Positions 1-11,195 of a stretch of 64,000 nt of DNA are shown here, in pieces; position 1 is the stretch's first letter; each line of letters starts with the position of its first letter. Origin of the DNA: Lasiosphaeria ovina. Lineage: Eukaryota > Ascomycota > Sordariomycetes > Sordariales > Lasiosphaeriaceae. The position numbers and the translations under genes are program-made. Where the stretch lies: the NCBI GenBank assembly GCA_033439765.1, contig JAULSN010000006.1, positions 2,852,001 through 2,916,000 of the forward strand, in the 5' to 3' direction. Below the pieces are notes generated by a model that was given only the letters and a program-made list of their open reading frames with translations, was not told the origin of the DNA and searched no databases.

Positions 1-699
1 ATCGGTAGTACTTAATACGGCTTGAAATTGGTTCTATTCCCTTAGAGTATAAAGGGTTTTATAAAGCTCCGACCTGTCCTTATATCTAGAGCTAAGTTCA
101 GATAAAAGCCAGATAGGGTTACTCGGATCGGCTAGGTAGAGAGTATAAGTAACCATTTTTAATCTAGCCTAGTAAAACAAAAATAAATTAGTTAAGTCTA
201 GAAATAAATAAATAAGAGGAAATAATACACTAGTACTACTATACCCCGATTATATTAGCTCGTTATCCAATAAGAGCTAGGAACTTGGTTAGTATAATAG
301 TCTAGAGAGGGCTCCAAATTAGGGTTTATTATTAGGCCTAAAATATAGCCTCATTTCAAGGAACTATTTTCTGGCCACCTCCGAAAACTTGAGATCGATA
401 TACCGTAGCAGCTTCCTTAAGGGATCTACATCCTTTTACGTTCGATTCAAGCTATATACCCATCTCCTTTACGTCCTTGGGTAGCATAAGTAACCTGAGT
501 CTATTTTCCTCCAAATCCCACAATACTAATTTAGCTAAGGGAACGGCCCACTATATAAGCAAACGACTAGGCGGCGTCTAATTAGTATATGCTAAGAATA
601 AGAAAGCCTATTTCTGGCCTATATCTATTTCGATGTACTATAAGATATATATTCGGATTTGAACTTGAGCCCAGTTTGCTAATTAACCTCGTTCCTATA

Positions 700-1280
700 G
701 ACTAGATATTTCACTAGTTCGACCCATGCCTTATCGCTTACAATACCTTTCCTCAAGTCCTTGAACTCGAGGAGTGGAGATCCCTACCCTACTATTTTCA
801 AGCTAACTTTAAAAAGCCTTTCCCATGGCTTCAAGCTCTCATCTTCCGTCCCTGTGCGTTTCTTTCGCGGCTTGCCTGGCTTTCCCATCCTAGCAGGTTT
901 GTCCGTTGCCTTAGTCAGTGTTTCAGACTCCGATTTTGAGGGGGGGACAACAGAAGGTTCTGCCGCGGAGCCCTTAGAGCGACTGTTGACAGTAGATTTT
1001 CGACCTGGTACTTTGGGGCGTTCGTTCGGCTCAACGTCGAGACAAGATCGTTTTATTTTCTTAGTATTTGAGGTTTCGCCTTACTTATGAACGTCGTCCT
1101 CGTTCTCGAAACGTTGACTATATCGGACTTATGGGTGCTATACGCATCCCCGAGGTGGTGCCACAGGACTGGTTCCGAAAGGACTGTCGCCTGACACTGT
1201 GGATGCGGGCATGGAATAAGACCGTTGGCTGCCACTTTGCAATGTATTCCGGAATACATTGGGAGATTTGTCGTCTCCAA
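700..1280 (-). pseudogene. Degraded gene with C2H2-like zinc finger, transposon-associated type
   Basis: On the minus strand, 1280-1053 reads CPHPQC followed by a segment with HH and a later H (C-x4-C ... H-x8-H), a C2H2-like finger. In another minus frame, 1080-790 reads a basic, serine-rich linker and then a segment around KPWERLFKVSL that continues beyond a TAG into a helical stretch. The two frames could be joined by a lost intron or by frameshift decay. Such fingers are common in fungal DUF3435 and other mobile-element proteins, but the family is not certain here. Stops accumulate below about 790, in line with RIP. Confidence 0.35.
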
Positions 1281-2026
1281 TAGTCGCTGTCCTCAAAATG
1301 GTGTGTTCGTTGCGTTGTTAATAGGCTTGGTATTATCTAGGCAGCATGGGCAATACCCAAAACGAGCTATAATGTTATGGTTGGCATCTCAGAAAAGTGA
1401 TATTCAGGGTTAGGGTGAAGCCTTTGTTTACTTACCCCTAAGACGCTTCAACTCTCTCGTTTTACGCTAAACTGTACGTAGACACTAGAAAACTGCTCCC
1501 GCTCGGAGTCTAGCCGTAGGAGACGGTAAAATAGGACGGAAATGCCGAGCTATATTACAGCGACCGGGGCCGAGGCGAAGTAGAAGTGCTTGCCAAAATT
1601 TGGGCACCCATTCTCTTATAACCTAAATTTTCTACACATTATAGTACACCCCACTCTTTCTCGGTCGGGAGTCCTAGCTCTAGAAACTAGAATTGAATTA
1701 AATTGAATATACTATACAGTACTTTATATACTCTTTTATACTAAACCAGTATATCTATGAAGCGTATCCTATAACAAACATCAACTAAGTTAACGGTCGA
1801 GAGCCCTATTTTAGGAGCCTGAAAAAGCCTGAAAATCTACCAGTCGAGGGCGGAAATTTAGCGGGACTCTATCCGCTCTCGGCTTTTTTCCTATATACTT
1901 CTCAGATATCTTAAAATAGTTCACGCGAACCGTAACCCGGTATAGTCCCCAATTCTTATTCAGCCGTATATCCGCGACTCCGGGAGATAAAAGGGCGACC
2001 TAAGAAATAGCTCGTATTTAAACACT

Positions 2027-2302
2027 TTGAGTCAGTATAGCCAGGCGCCTTACTCTATAATAGGTGAAGCAGCCCTACTCTTAGTCGTATATATCGTCGT
2101 TGGGGATATTATCGAACCCTTTAAATTTATCGATTATTTCGTAATCCGTAGCTATAAGGATAAACTAGATTCTAAGCTTTTTATAAGTATTTTATATTAT
2201 AAATTCCCAGACTTTTCCGGTTTTATCCTAGAAAATGCCCAAAATATTCCTATCGTAGCTAGGATTCCTATTCCGGAAATTGATAAAGTATTCCAGAGTT
2301 AG
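2027..2302 (+). pseudogene. Degraded coding remnant, unrecognised
   Basis: A 91-codon open stretch sits in heavily RIP-damaged DNA, and the same frame continues past stops (near 2300 and 2370) with protein-like composition to about 2560. There is no ATG at its start (it opens with TTG) and no recognisable motif. I treat it as the remains of a repeat-encoded protein. It could also be chance. Confidence 0.2.
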
Positions 2303-3499
2303 CTTAATAATCTCGCCAAAATCGGCCCTATAGACGTAGTTGAGATCTTTATAGACTATATTAACGGCCATTAAAGGCTCGGAGGAAGCCAAAAAAAGGT
2401 CATTAGTAATATGGAAATAAATACCCAGGTTATTATTCTCTATAGGGTTATATAGAAGGATAGAGTAATCGGAGATAAGTATAAAGTCGCCCCCTTCACC
2501 TATAGCGGCTGTATTCTACTACATAGGGATGAACTCGGCATCATTAGCGGTAGGTATAAACTTTCCTAATATAGCCATAGTAATAGGTAGAACTTAGAAG
2601 TTCATAATAACTATCTAGTAACTAAGGGTAGGAGCTTAGTACTTTATAGATCTTATCGGTGATTTTGGTAGCGGGTTAAACGAGGTTATAACTAGGTTTA
2701 TCTAGGTTAAGAGGGGTTCATTAAAAAGTCTAATAAAAATATAGTATTTTGGATATCGGGTTAGTTGAATTAATTATATAGTGATTAATCGTCTTCTCTA
2801 TCTCTATAGCTCTCTAGCTTCGCCAGAGAGGCCCTCTCTTATAGACTGAATAGTCAACGCTGAAAATTATAGCTATTATCAGCTATACTGGCGCAGCTAG
2901 TATAGCCTCGTATATAGCCTCTTTAACTAGCGCGTATAGCCACACCCTCAGCTTACGTAGCGGCCTTTTTAATAGATCTCGGCTGGGCTGGCGGCGCTAG
3001 ATGGCTAATAGATTCCTCCTTCCTTTAACGACCTTAGAAGCTCCAAAGTATAAGATAGTAGTATATTATATATAATCTTAATTATACGCCCTAGATAAAT
3101 GACTTATAGATAATACCCAAATATAGTGGCTATAACCCCCGAGGCCTTACCGAGCTAGGGACTCTATAGTAGCTAGAGTTAATAGTATATAGGTAAGGCA
3201 CGCTAATACTCCGACGTCTCTTAGCCAGGGGGTAGCCTATAAAGGTAAATCGCGAGTCCAAAAATAATAATAATTTAGGAGGAGTAATAATAATGGACGA
3301 TATATTAATTCTTTACTTAACTACTTAATAAGATCCCCTAGTTATCGCTATACTCACCCGACTCGCCTCCAGCATTATTCAGCTACCTATACTACGTTCC
3401 GCTTTCCTCGACCCTATATTATAAGGTAGATCTCTCGCCGTCCGACCTAGAAAAAAGACGAGGCGGTGCTTAAGGTTTATTATAGTGGTTAGGGCCTAC

Positions 3500-4170
3500 C
3501 TCCCCTTCCCCCTCTTCTCGTATATAGACTGACCACCAACTCCGTCTCTTAGTTCATAAAGGCATTACGCGTAGTACGAACGTTCACCTCGAGGGGGCGT
3601 GAGGACGCCACTTCTTGGTCGTACTCGTTCCATCGACGCACTTGTAACGGGCGAACCAGCTACCGAACCTGCCTATGAGCCCGCTCGCCGCCGCCGAATA
3701 AAGCGAAGTCATCGATGCGAGGGTAAATAGTTGGCTGAAGATATGCCGTCTACGCTGTAGATATGCTGTAGTTTGCGAGATAGGATTACTACAAGCGCCT
3801 CGTTAAGAATTGATCAGAGCCGAGGTGACAGCCCGCGTAAGCTAGAAGCCGTTTCCCGTCTCAAGGCGCGAAGTTCAACGATTCGGGCACCATCTCCCGT
3901 GGCGCGGAGACCAACAAGTCGACGCTATAGCCATCTGAGATAATTGTTCTACAGCTACACTCTTCTGCCTACCCCGCCCTGCCTAGACCCGCTTTGCGCG
4001 CTTTGATGATGGGGATAATGATGACGAGGGCAGCTCAATATTACAGATCGGTCTCAGATTGAGATTAACTTTTAAAGATGATATGGTTTTGCTCCTACAG
4101 ATGCGGCTTAGGTAATTATATCGGGATCTGCCCCCCGCCCAACCAGGCATGTCCATCGAGCTGTTTGTGG
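3500..4170. other. Transition from RIP DNA to gene DNA, no gene seen
   Basis: Base composition changes here from AT-rich to balanced. Short plus-strand stretches look protein-like, for example an arginine-rich run near 3670-3710, but none has both a start and a length I can support. The segment is downstream of the minus-strand gene that ends at 4171. Confidence 0.4.
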
Positions 4171-5523
4171 CTAGTCATTAGGCTCATCATCTCCAACATC
4201 CATCTCGCTGCCCTGATAGCTACTGCCGTCGTCCGACTCAGCATAACACGCTACTAATGCCATGACGTGGCAAAGAGCGTCCTGTCTCGCATCGCGCGAC
4301 TGTAGGTTCAACCACTTGGTGCTGTACATAGAAATATATGTATCCTTCTCGGGCTCTTGGGCCAGCGCCTTTTGCTCGTCGACACCCTCGGCGTCGAGAT
4401 ACTCTAGGTAGTCACGCCCAAAGGTAAAGTGTAGGAAGCGAATAAAAGTGTTCGTAGCTGCGATTAAGAAGACGCTTGATGGCAAGCTAACGTAAGCTAC
4501 TACATATATAGTGAACATGGAGTGAGCGGTAAGGTCCAAGTAGAAATCGCCTTACCCATTCGCTAAGAAATCATAGTTCGCCTTATACATGATAATAGCC
4601 TCGCCAAGATACTGGGCCAGGTTCTCGTTGGAGATGACGGGTATGTAGGATGTCATTCTGCCGTCAAAGTCAAGACGGTTGAATGCGCGTTTTGCCTCGA
4701 TGCCGGCTAGGTAGGGATGATCCATCTCCCATCCCTTCCCCGCAGCGCCGCGGCGCATGCGGTAGATGCCGCCGTCATCTTCGGCGGCCACGGCATGCCG
4801 GGAAATATCCACCACCGAGCGCAACCGTCCTACTCTCGGCCTGACCTCGGTCTTTATCGCGGATCCGGGGGGATGCTGTACGAGACACAGGCCTAGTGCT
4901 ACCTGTAAGAAGCTGATGACCAGATGCACCGTGATCTCCTCAGGCTTGCCGCGTCGCGCTTCATGCTCGTCCTCGCTAACCTCCCCAGTCTCGTTGCTGA
5001 ACTCGGAAGAAGACGACAAGACAGGCGACGAGGACCCCGGGATGGCTACGGCTGAATGAAGGTAGCCCTGGCGCTGCATAGTGATCCTCTCTCGCTGGGG
5101 ATGTTGCCGGACGGGCTCAACGGCTTCGCGGCGGGCCGCGCTGGCGAGGGCGGCCCAGAAGAACCCTTCGGGAAGGCGAAGGAGTGCGCCTTCGGTTTGC
5201 TGGCATAGATCCTTAGGAGCACCGTCGAGCAAAGACTTGACCCGGCCGCCATCGACCTCCTGGCGCCGCGGCCGTGCATCTTGGCCGTCGTCGTGGCATA
5301 CGGGACAATCGTCTCGGTGGAGAGCATCGAAGACAGGAAGAAACTTAGATTCCGGACGGACAAGCAGCCTGTAGGCGATTAAATGGCGTATGTTCCATTT
5401 GCTAGCAGGACTCTCTAGGTCGGCTCTGGCCAAGTCCTGGACAACATGGATCTTGTCGAGTCCATGCTGCTTGGCTAGCACTCGAATGTCTTGTAGCGTC
5501 CGTGCATTGTAGAGAGGTGCCAT
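4171..5523 (-). CDS. Hypothetical protein, possible PD-(D/E)XK nuclease-like fold (2 exons, 427 aa)
   Basis: The start is ATG at 5523. Exon 1 is 5523-4556, the intron is 4555-4487 (69 nt, GTAAGG...TTAG), and exon 2 is 4486-4171; the phase fits (2 nt + 1 nt) and gives about 427 aa. The N-terminal third is helical, with a Cys pair (CPVC, about residue 90). A Ser/Glu-rich linker lies near residues 165-190. The C-terminal half reads like the restriction-endonuclease-like domains of many fungal hypothetical proteins: a strand ending in IEAKRAF (E-x-K, about residue 279), the helix NLAQYLGEAI, then VFLIAATNTFIRFLHFTFG across the splice. The nuclease fold is inference from the D..ExK..Q pattern; activity is unknown. 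It shares a 215-bp divergent promoter with the plus-strand gene at 5739. It has no signal peptide. No RIP damage is visible, so it is probably functional. Confidence 0.7.
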
Positions 5524-5738
5524 GGGAACTTTGGTTTCTGCCGAGCATTGAGAAAGGAAAGTTGGAGCGGGGTCGAAAACACAAGCGGGGCTGAGTACAG
5601 CTTTGTTGCGGGTTTACGTCACATGATCTCGCGAGCTGAATGCTCCGTGCACCTTTTTCCGATTCGCCTCTCCTCCAAACCTGCGGGGCGCACATCAACC
5701 ATCACACCAACACTCGGCGCATCTATTTCCCCACAACC
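5524..5738. promoter_or_regulatory. Divergent promoter region
   Basis: These 215 bp separate two start codons facing away from each other (5523 minus and 5739 plus), so the control elements must be shared or interleaved. I see no clear TATA box and did not identify specific sites. Confidence 0.45.
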
Positions 5739-6712
5739 ATGTCGGCCACCCACGCTGATGAAGAGGGCCCCTACTCTACGCCAGAGGGAGCTTTCTCTAT
5801 ACAAGACCTCTTACGACAAAACAATCGCGAACGTCTTTTCCTACAGCCATTGCACTGGACGTCGCGACACGTCGCGCTTCTCGACGTAACGTTCAAGAGA
5901 AGAGAAAGCAAAGCAACTGGGCCTACGACGCATCCGCAGCCATTCTCCGACCTCCTCCAGAGCACTGCAAGCGAACTACCGGGAGCATGCCTCACCTCGA
6001 CGTCCATCATACACGAGATCCTCGAGCTATACGGCCTCAATCTCCGCGACACATCAGAACTCTTCTTTCGCCTCGGCCAACATATAGCTATAGCCCTCCA
6101 CCCAGACGGCCTCTTCTCGCACGCTTCGTCCATGGGCCCACCTGTACTCGCCTATCTCAATATCGAGGCGATACGCGCCCGCCGCCTCACCGGCCGGCGC
6201 CGAGCCGGCCGGCAGCCTAAGAGCCAACATCCCTCTTCCCATCCCGCAGAGGACCCGTACATAGCCGCGATGCTCATCGCTCTCGCCCAAGCACAGCACC
6301 CGCGGGACCAGACAGACATACCAGCCGAGATTGAAGTAGGAACCCCCCTTCCCTCTAGCGTATAACTGGGGTTAGAGCAGGCTAATAGTATCGTACCCAG
6401 GTTCATTTGCTCGTGCTACAGCAGACCAGAAAGAAGCGCCTCTATCACCATACGGCCTTGATCCCCGCTACGCTGGTCCGTCGGCTCGACCACCCGGCCC
6501 AGGCGTACATGCGCAGCCCTGTTACCATCACATACCGCCGCATCCCGCTGAAGCCGGTGCACGAGATGCTACAGGCCCTACATCTCGCCCTGCCCGGGCT
6601 AGCGGTTGCGACGAAGCCAGCAAACGATGCCGCGGACCCGGGAATCGCCACGGTAGGCGAAGTAGGCAGCCGAGGCGAACGAGGTAAAGACGACAGAATG
6701 GTGACAAGGTAG
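5739..6712 (+). CDS. Hypothetical protein (2 exons, about 302 aa)
   Basis: The start is ATG at 5739 in the context ACCATGTC, rather than any upstream codon of the same open frame. Exon 1 is 5739-6335, the intron is 6336-6400 (65 nt, GTAGGA...ACCCAG with GCTAAT as branch site), and exon 2 is 6401-6712; phase 0 joins correctly. The middle has a helical segment around LYGLNLRDTSELFFRLGQH and then an Arg-rich patch (RRLTGRRRAGR). Exon 2 begins with a beta-like region containing YHHTALIPATLVRRLD and YRRIPLKP and ends in a polar tail. I do not recognise a named domain, although the layout resembles a recurrent fungal family of unknown function. The divergent pairing with the putative nuclease-fold gene at 4171-5523 suggests co-expression. 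Confidence 0.65.
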
Positions 6713-7226
6713 TGACGCGAGCTCTAAATTGGGGGTCCCCTGATAGAAACAACAGGCAGCAAGGGTTCCTTTGATATTTAGACGGTCAAGGTTTTGTTAC
6801 GGAAAAGACGGCAGGGCTGCACAACGAAATTGCTACAGCCATCGATGCCCTCCCTCATCGGATTGTAACATGTTCGTAATGCTTGAGAATGTTGAGGCTA
6901 GTATATATTATCGGCTAGACTGGCGACTGATGTGTCCGAAATCTAAACCACTTAGATTTGATGACCATCTTGGGACCCGGAGGCAGTCGACCAGAACTCA
7001 CCCCACGTGTCACCCCATCTTATCCCTTTTGAGAGAATTTGCACAGGTCTACTAGACCTTTGGCCACCCGGTACCGTCTTGAATTCGTTGAAACCAAGCG
7101 CCGCCTTCTCCTTGACCCGCGGTCGCAATGATCGCTGCTGCGACTCGCCGTGCGTGCGGATGGTGGAGGCGATGCGCCGCTCGGAAGGTGATAGCTTCGG
7201 TGAGTGTGTTGGCCGGGCATTGAAGC
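6713..7226. other. No gene supported
   Basis: This lies between the plus-strand gene ending at 6712 and the truncated minus-strand NLR fragment. Short open frames exist on both strands, but they conflict with each other and show no recognisable motif. The minus-strand frames at 7020-7255 directly follow the NLR fragment and may be unrelated DNA brought in at its breakpoint. Confidence 0.4.
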
Positions 7227-8010
7227 TCAGCGTCCCGCTTCTTTGTCTTGTCCATGAGGTGACGCAGGCTCGGGAGGGCGCATTGTCAAGTGTCGAGGAT
7301 GGCCGAGCTTTGTGGGACTCTTCGGGACCAAACTTGGCGACGGGGCCGAACAAGAGTTTAGCAAGGAGACAATATGCTTCTGTGAGGTCGTCAGCGACTC
7401 GCGACAGACAGTGAAAGGTAACAAGAGAACTGACTCCCTCATGTGTTGTTGTCGCGTGGTTGGATCCCCCAGCCTGGCCCGGGCGTCGGCTCTGGAGGGC
7501 TCAATGGTCTCGCCGCCGAGAATGCTGTCCAGAATTTTCACGTACGACCCAACAAGATCTGCATCCTCCGACTCAAGGCAGTCGTACGCGGCGTTCCATA
7601 GCCTCTCTGACGTGGAAATGGCAGAGGTTGGTTGCTCTGTAAACTCGGTCGCTGTTGACTTGTTTTGAGGCTCGACGGGGAGTCGTGGAGACGAAGATTG
7701 TGACGCTGCAGTTGGCTGATGGCAATCTGTTATTACCACCTCTGTGCTGGGTCGGGCTGCCTGAGGGTCGGCGGCAGACGGGGAGAGAGGGGCGCATGGC
7801 TTTGCTACAACGATCGGAGACGCTTTCGATCCATGTTGCGCGTGTGTCTGCTCGGACTGGACCTCTGCGGGAAAATGTGAGCTACGAGAAGGCTTGCGCT
7901 ACGGCGCCGAGTCTCAACCTACCCACGAGCGGCGCGCTAGACGAAGCCGGCGACGCTGCGCGACGACCCCAGATGAGCTCTTTAAGCCGCTTCCTGTGCG
8001 ACTTCGGCAT
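7227..8010 (-). pseudogene. Truncated N-terminus of an NWD-type NLR (NACHT-NTPase) gene
   Basis: ATG at 8010 opens exon 1 (8010-7923), which encodes a basic leader MPKSHRKRLKELIWGRR. A 58-nt intron (7922-7865, GTAGGT...CGCAG) follows, then exon 2 from 7864, joined in phase. A Ser/Pro/Gln-rich linker leads to LWNAAYDCLESEDADLV and SYVKILDSIL (about residues 118-150), the typical opening of the NWD NACHT-NTPase N-terminal domain. In full genes this domain continues for well over 100 residues into NACHT. Here recognisable similarity ends soon after (around RQQHMRE) and the frame stops at 7227. It is therefore a 5' gene fragment. If transcribed it could make a short protein of about 240 aa, but NTPase function is absent. 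Confidence 0.6.
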
Positions 8011-9198
8011 GTCTTCGGTAGATGCAGCTTGAATAACGATACCTGCGGGGAAGGAGAGATGCTATTGCGATGGTAGCGACGACGAAATTGACAGCAGCGT
8101 TCTGCGGGGTTGTCGGGCGGCGGTGGCTGAAAACTGTTGTCTGGTTTCTTTGGCTGTCAATTGCCGACAACACCGCCGTAGCGGGGGCTTTTGGCGAATG
8201 GCGGCATGGTGCAATTGCTTCACTTGCGAAACAATATGAATCTAACCCCAACAGCGGATTTATCGTGGAGACGAGCGATAAATAGTCTAGTCCGACTCTC
8301 TGTACGAAGTGTAACGGGCGACGCGTCGAGCCGCGGCCATCGTGCACGAAGGGTTCGCAAAGAGAAAGTTGAACGTGGCACGATCACTGGCGATTAACGG
8401 ACTATGCAGTTCGGGAGGCCCAAGTCGCCAGTTCCGTCGCTACCCCTCGCCCCGTAAAAACGACGCGTCCCGGTCGCACGCGTCCCGCACGCGCCTTCTC
8501 CAGGCCGAGCCCGAGCCCGTCGCGACGACAGCATATGTCAGCAAGTCAACAAGGCCTGCCTCCTCGTCTCCTGTACATGCACAAGCTGTTTGCACAATTT
8601 CGCCACAGCCTGCGCACAGGAATCGCTATCTTCCAAGGCCACCTTGCCTCTTCCTGTGGCCCTAACAACCTGCTGCTCACTGACACCATTCATTGGCCGA
8701 GTAGCCGACCGACGCCCACCACCGCCCTTCCGTAAATGACTGCCGTGCAACAAGACGCCATAGCTTCGCGGCGCTGAACTCTCCGCTCCAACTACGCCCG
8801 CTCTGCAGCACCACTCTATCACCGTTGAACAGCCTTCTCGCCGCCACGGCCCGTCCTTTGCTCCGCCCACGATCCACCAGCAACTGCCCCACAAACACCA
8901 CTTCATCCGACGCTTTGTCCTACCGCCGCCTTGTCGCGACTTTGTCTCTAACCCATGGTACCCCACGACTGTTCATACTGCGCTGGCCGCCTTGATGTCG
9001 CAACATGGTGGAAAGTTAGTTCCCCTGGCGGCGTGGGCCGGCGGTCGACAGCTTATTCCAGCCGCAGACGGCGATAGCATCACCGAGGAGACACTGGCCG
9101 ACCCCCGCCACCTCCCTTCCCGGACGTACGATATAGCTATCCTATTAATACCGACTTCGGCAACAGACCCCCCCGAAAACTCACCTTCCGCATAGTTT
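8011..9198. other. Upstream and intergenic DNA, no gene supported
   Basis: This GC-balanced DNA lies between the NLR start at 8010 (minus) and the recognisable part of the CorA-like gene (plus). The 5' exon(s) of the CorA-like gene may lie near 8990-9198, where two plus frames look protein-like in turn, but I could not resolve a consistent model. The 142-codon minus frame at 8538-8966 has unusual Gly/Arg/Trp-rich composition and is most likely an antisense shadow. Confidence 0.35.
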
Positions 9199-10249
9199 CC
9201 CACACGCCGACCACATTCGTCAGTGCCAGACATGCCAAGCCAGCTTCACGCACGTGCTCGCCCTGCCCCATCTCTGGTGGGCCGACTACTGCCGGGACGC
9301 GAACGGATATTTCGGCTGCGAAGATGCCGCCGCCGAAGACGGGTCCGTTTCCGGAATCCGTACGCCCAGCTCAGCCGCACCTGCTGCAACCAACAAGCTC
9401 ATCGTTGTCTAGGCACCTGGTCTCGGTTTCTCGTCAAGCAAGTGACCACCGGCCCCGGCGGTTCGACAGACTACAACTGGCACAAGCTAAACATCTTCAC
9501 CATCTGGCATCGAACCACGCGCCGAACAACGGTGCTTGTCTTCGACCCCGCCGTCCATCGCCGACACTCTGCCGCGTCTGCTCCTGGACAATCCCAACGG
9601 CGTGGACGCGCGCCATCCATTCTGGATGTACTTGCCGCTGGTCGACGAGGTCATCCGTCTACAGCATCCCGCTGTCTGGCCATCCGCGATCGTCTGTGCT
9701 ACCGAGGAGAGCCGTTTTTCCGCAGACCGCCCGACGCCCGATTACCGACGTCTTCACGACTTGGCCCGCCATGGCATACACCCCTCCGAAACCCTGGAAC
9801 TTGCCACCAACGCTGTCGATGCCATCCTGGTCCATCATGGCCGTGTCACCAGCCTCTTGGCCAGCGGAGCAGACCTTCAAGGCGCCGGAGCGTCTGTAGG
9901 TGACCGCCTACTCTTTTACCAGGACATGCTTCGCAGCCTAGGCCTTCGCTCCGCCTCCAACCGCGACCGGCTACAGAACGAGATCGGTCTCGCCTTCAAC
10001 ACCGTAACGCAGTATGACGCCCGCATCTCCCTCATTGGTCGCGCCGCCCAGGCCGACGGCGCCGCCATGCGCACCATCGCATTTGTCACCTTGGCCTTCC
10101 TGCCCGCCACTTTCGTCTCCGCCATTTTCAGCATGTCCTTCGACTATGACTCCTCATCGGCTTCGTGGCTGGTTTCACCCGACTTTTGGCGCTACTGGGC
10201 CGTCGCCGTTCCCGTCACCATCTACACCGTACTGCTGTGGCTCGCGTAG
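9199..10249 (+). pseudogene. CorA-like magnesium transporter family protein, 1-nt frameshift, 5' end unresolved
   Basis: From about 9200 the frame reads HIRQCQTCQASF, LPHLWWADYCRDANGYFGC, then a 53-nt intron (9360-9412, GTACGC...TCTAG) and TWSRFLVKQV. This continues to TVLVFDP, where a run of four C (9546-9549) shifts the frame; one base fewer continues directly into PPSIADTLPRLL. The rest (to 10249) is typical of fungal CorA-like proteins: a helical EIGLAFNTVTQYDARI region, the membrane segment FLPATFVSAIFSMSF, then FWRYWAVAVPVTIYTVLLWL as the second segment. This fungal group lacks the classic GMN loop, so the transported ion is uncertain. The extra C could be a real disabling mutation or a homopolymer error. 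No good ATG is visible upstream in frame. Confidence 0.65.
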
Positions 10250-10559
10250 ACGAGCCTGTTCCCACCCATGCCTATCAGTGGCACAAGACCTGAGAGAGGC
10301 AATGGCAGCTTGCGTACCGTCTTCAAGATGCAGAAAGCCGAGGTACATCGGGTCTCTCAGCCTAGACGACGACGTGTGCTACCAGGATAAGGAAGCTGTC
10401 CCGGTTAGGTGGACAATGTGTATTATCTACCTTCGTCTGCTGCTATCCGAACATCATATTCAGTCATGTAATAAATTCACTGAGGTGGCTAGGCTTCTTT
10501 TTTGCTCTTGTTCTACATGCGAAGTATGATAAATAAGGCGAGGAAAACTGGTAAGGAGA

Positions 10560-11195
10560 TTGGAAAGTATCAAAATCCCATTTACTCGTATATGCCAAGA
10601 GTACCGTGGCAGGTGCCGAAAACTGTGCCGGTATTCATGTCTTGACACATCCGACCTTGCTAGTTTCCAGATATGTGACATGGCAGAAGAAATCAGCAAG
10701 CACGATCGCTACTTGGCTAAGTTGCAATCCACCGATCCATATCTTGACAAGAAGCGCATCGAAGAGTCAAAGGGAGGACTATTTGCCAACGTTTACCGGT
10801 GGATTCTCGACAACCCCGACTTCCAACAGTGGCATGACCGGCCAGAGAGCCGCCTGCTCTGGATCAAAGGAGATCCTGGCAAGGACAAGACCATGTTACT
10901 CTGCGGCATCAACGAGCTAGAGCGAGCCATTGCCGCTGACGGACAATGTCACAATTTGGCCTATTTCTTTTGCCAGGCCACCGACTCGCGCATAAATAAT
11001 GCCATTGCCGTGCTTCGTGGATTGATCTACCTTCTTGCCCACCAGCAACCACGTCTCATCTCCCACGTGCGCAAATACACCGACGCGGATAAATCCCTCT
11101 CCGATGCAAATGCGTGGGTCGCCCTCTCGGATATTTTAGGGGGGATACTAGGAGATCCGAACTTGAAGGCTACAGGCTCCGAGGACATTATATAG
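10560..11195 (+). pseudogene. NACHT-domain NLR fragment with altered Walker A
   Basis: The plus frame contains STDPYLDKKRIEESKGGL, YRWILDNPDFQQW, then SRLLWIKGDPGKDKTMLLCG and FFCQATDSRINNAIAVLRGL. These match the start of the NACHT module in fungal NWD-NACHT receptors, where the P-loop normally reads GDPGKGKT. Here the penultimate Gly is Asp (GGC to GAC), which should harm nucleotide binding. The fragment has no upstream NWD domain, no Walker B or later NACHT motifs and no repeat domain; it stops at 11195 near the edge of RIP DNA. The first in-frame ATG is at 10680. It is the module missing from the NLR fragment at 7227-8010, but it lies in the opposite orientation. Confidence 0.65.

Larger units (their letters stand above)
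1..3500. repeat. RIP-degraded AT-rich repeat DNA
   Basis: The stretch is dominated by TA dinucleotides and TAG/TAA stops in all frames while CpG is kept, which is the pattern left when RIP converts CpA to TpA. No intact gene is visible. Two decayed coding traces inside it are listed separately (near 700-1280 minus and 2027-2302 plus). I see no LTR or terminal inverted repeat that would define an element boundary, so the repeat family is unknown. Confidence 0.6.

Noticed and set aside
1400..1420. Telomere-like TTAGGG
   Set aside because: A single TTAGGG within CAGGGTTAGGGTGAAG, not a tandem array, so it says nothing about a chromosome end.
8538..8966. 142-codon minus-strand ORF
   Set aside because: Extreme Gly/Arg/Trp composition without motifs, and antisense frames of similar length overlap it; a shadow ORF.
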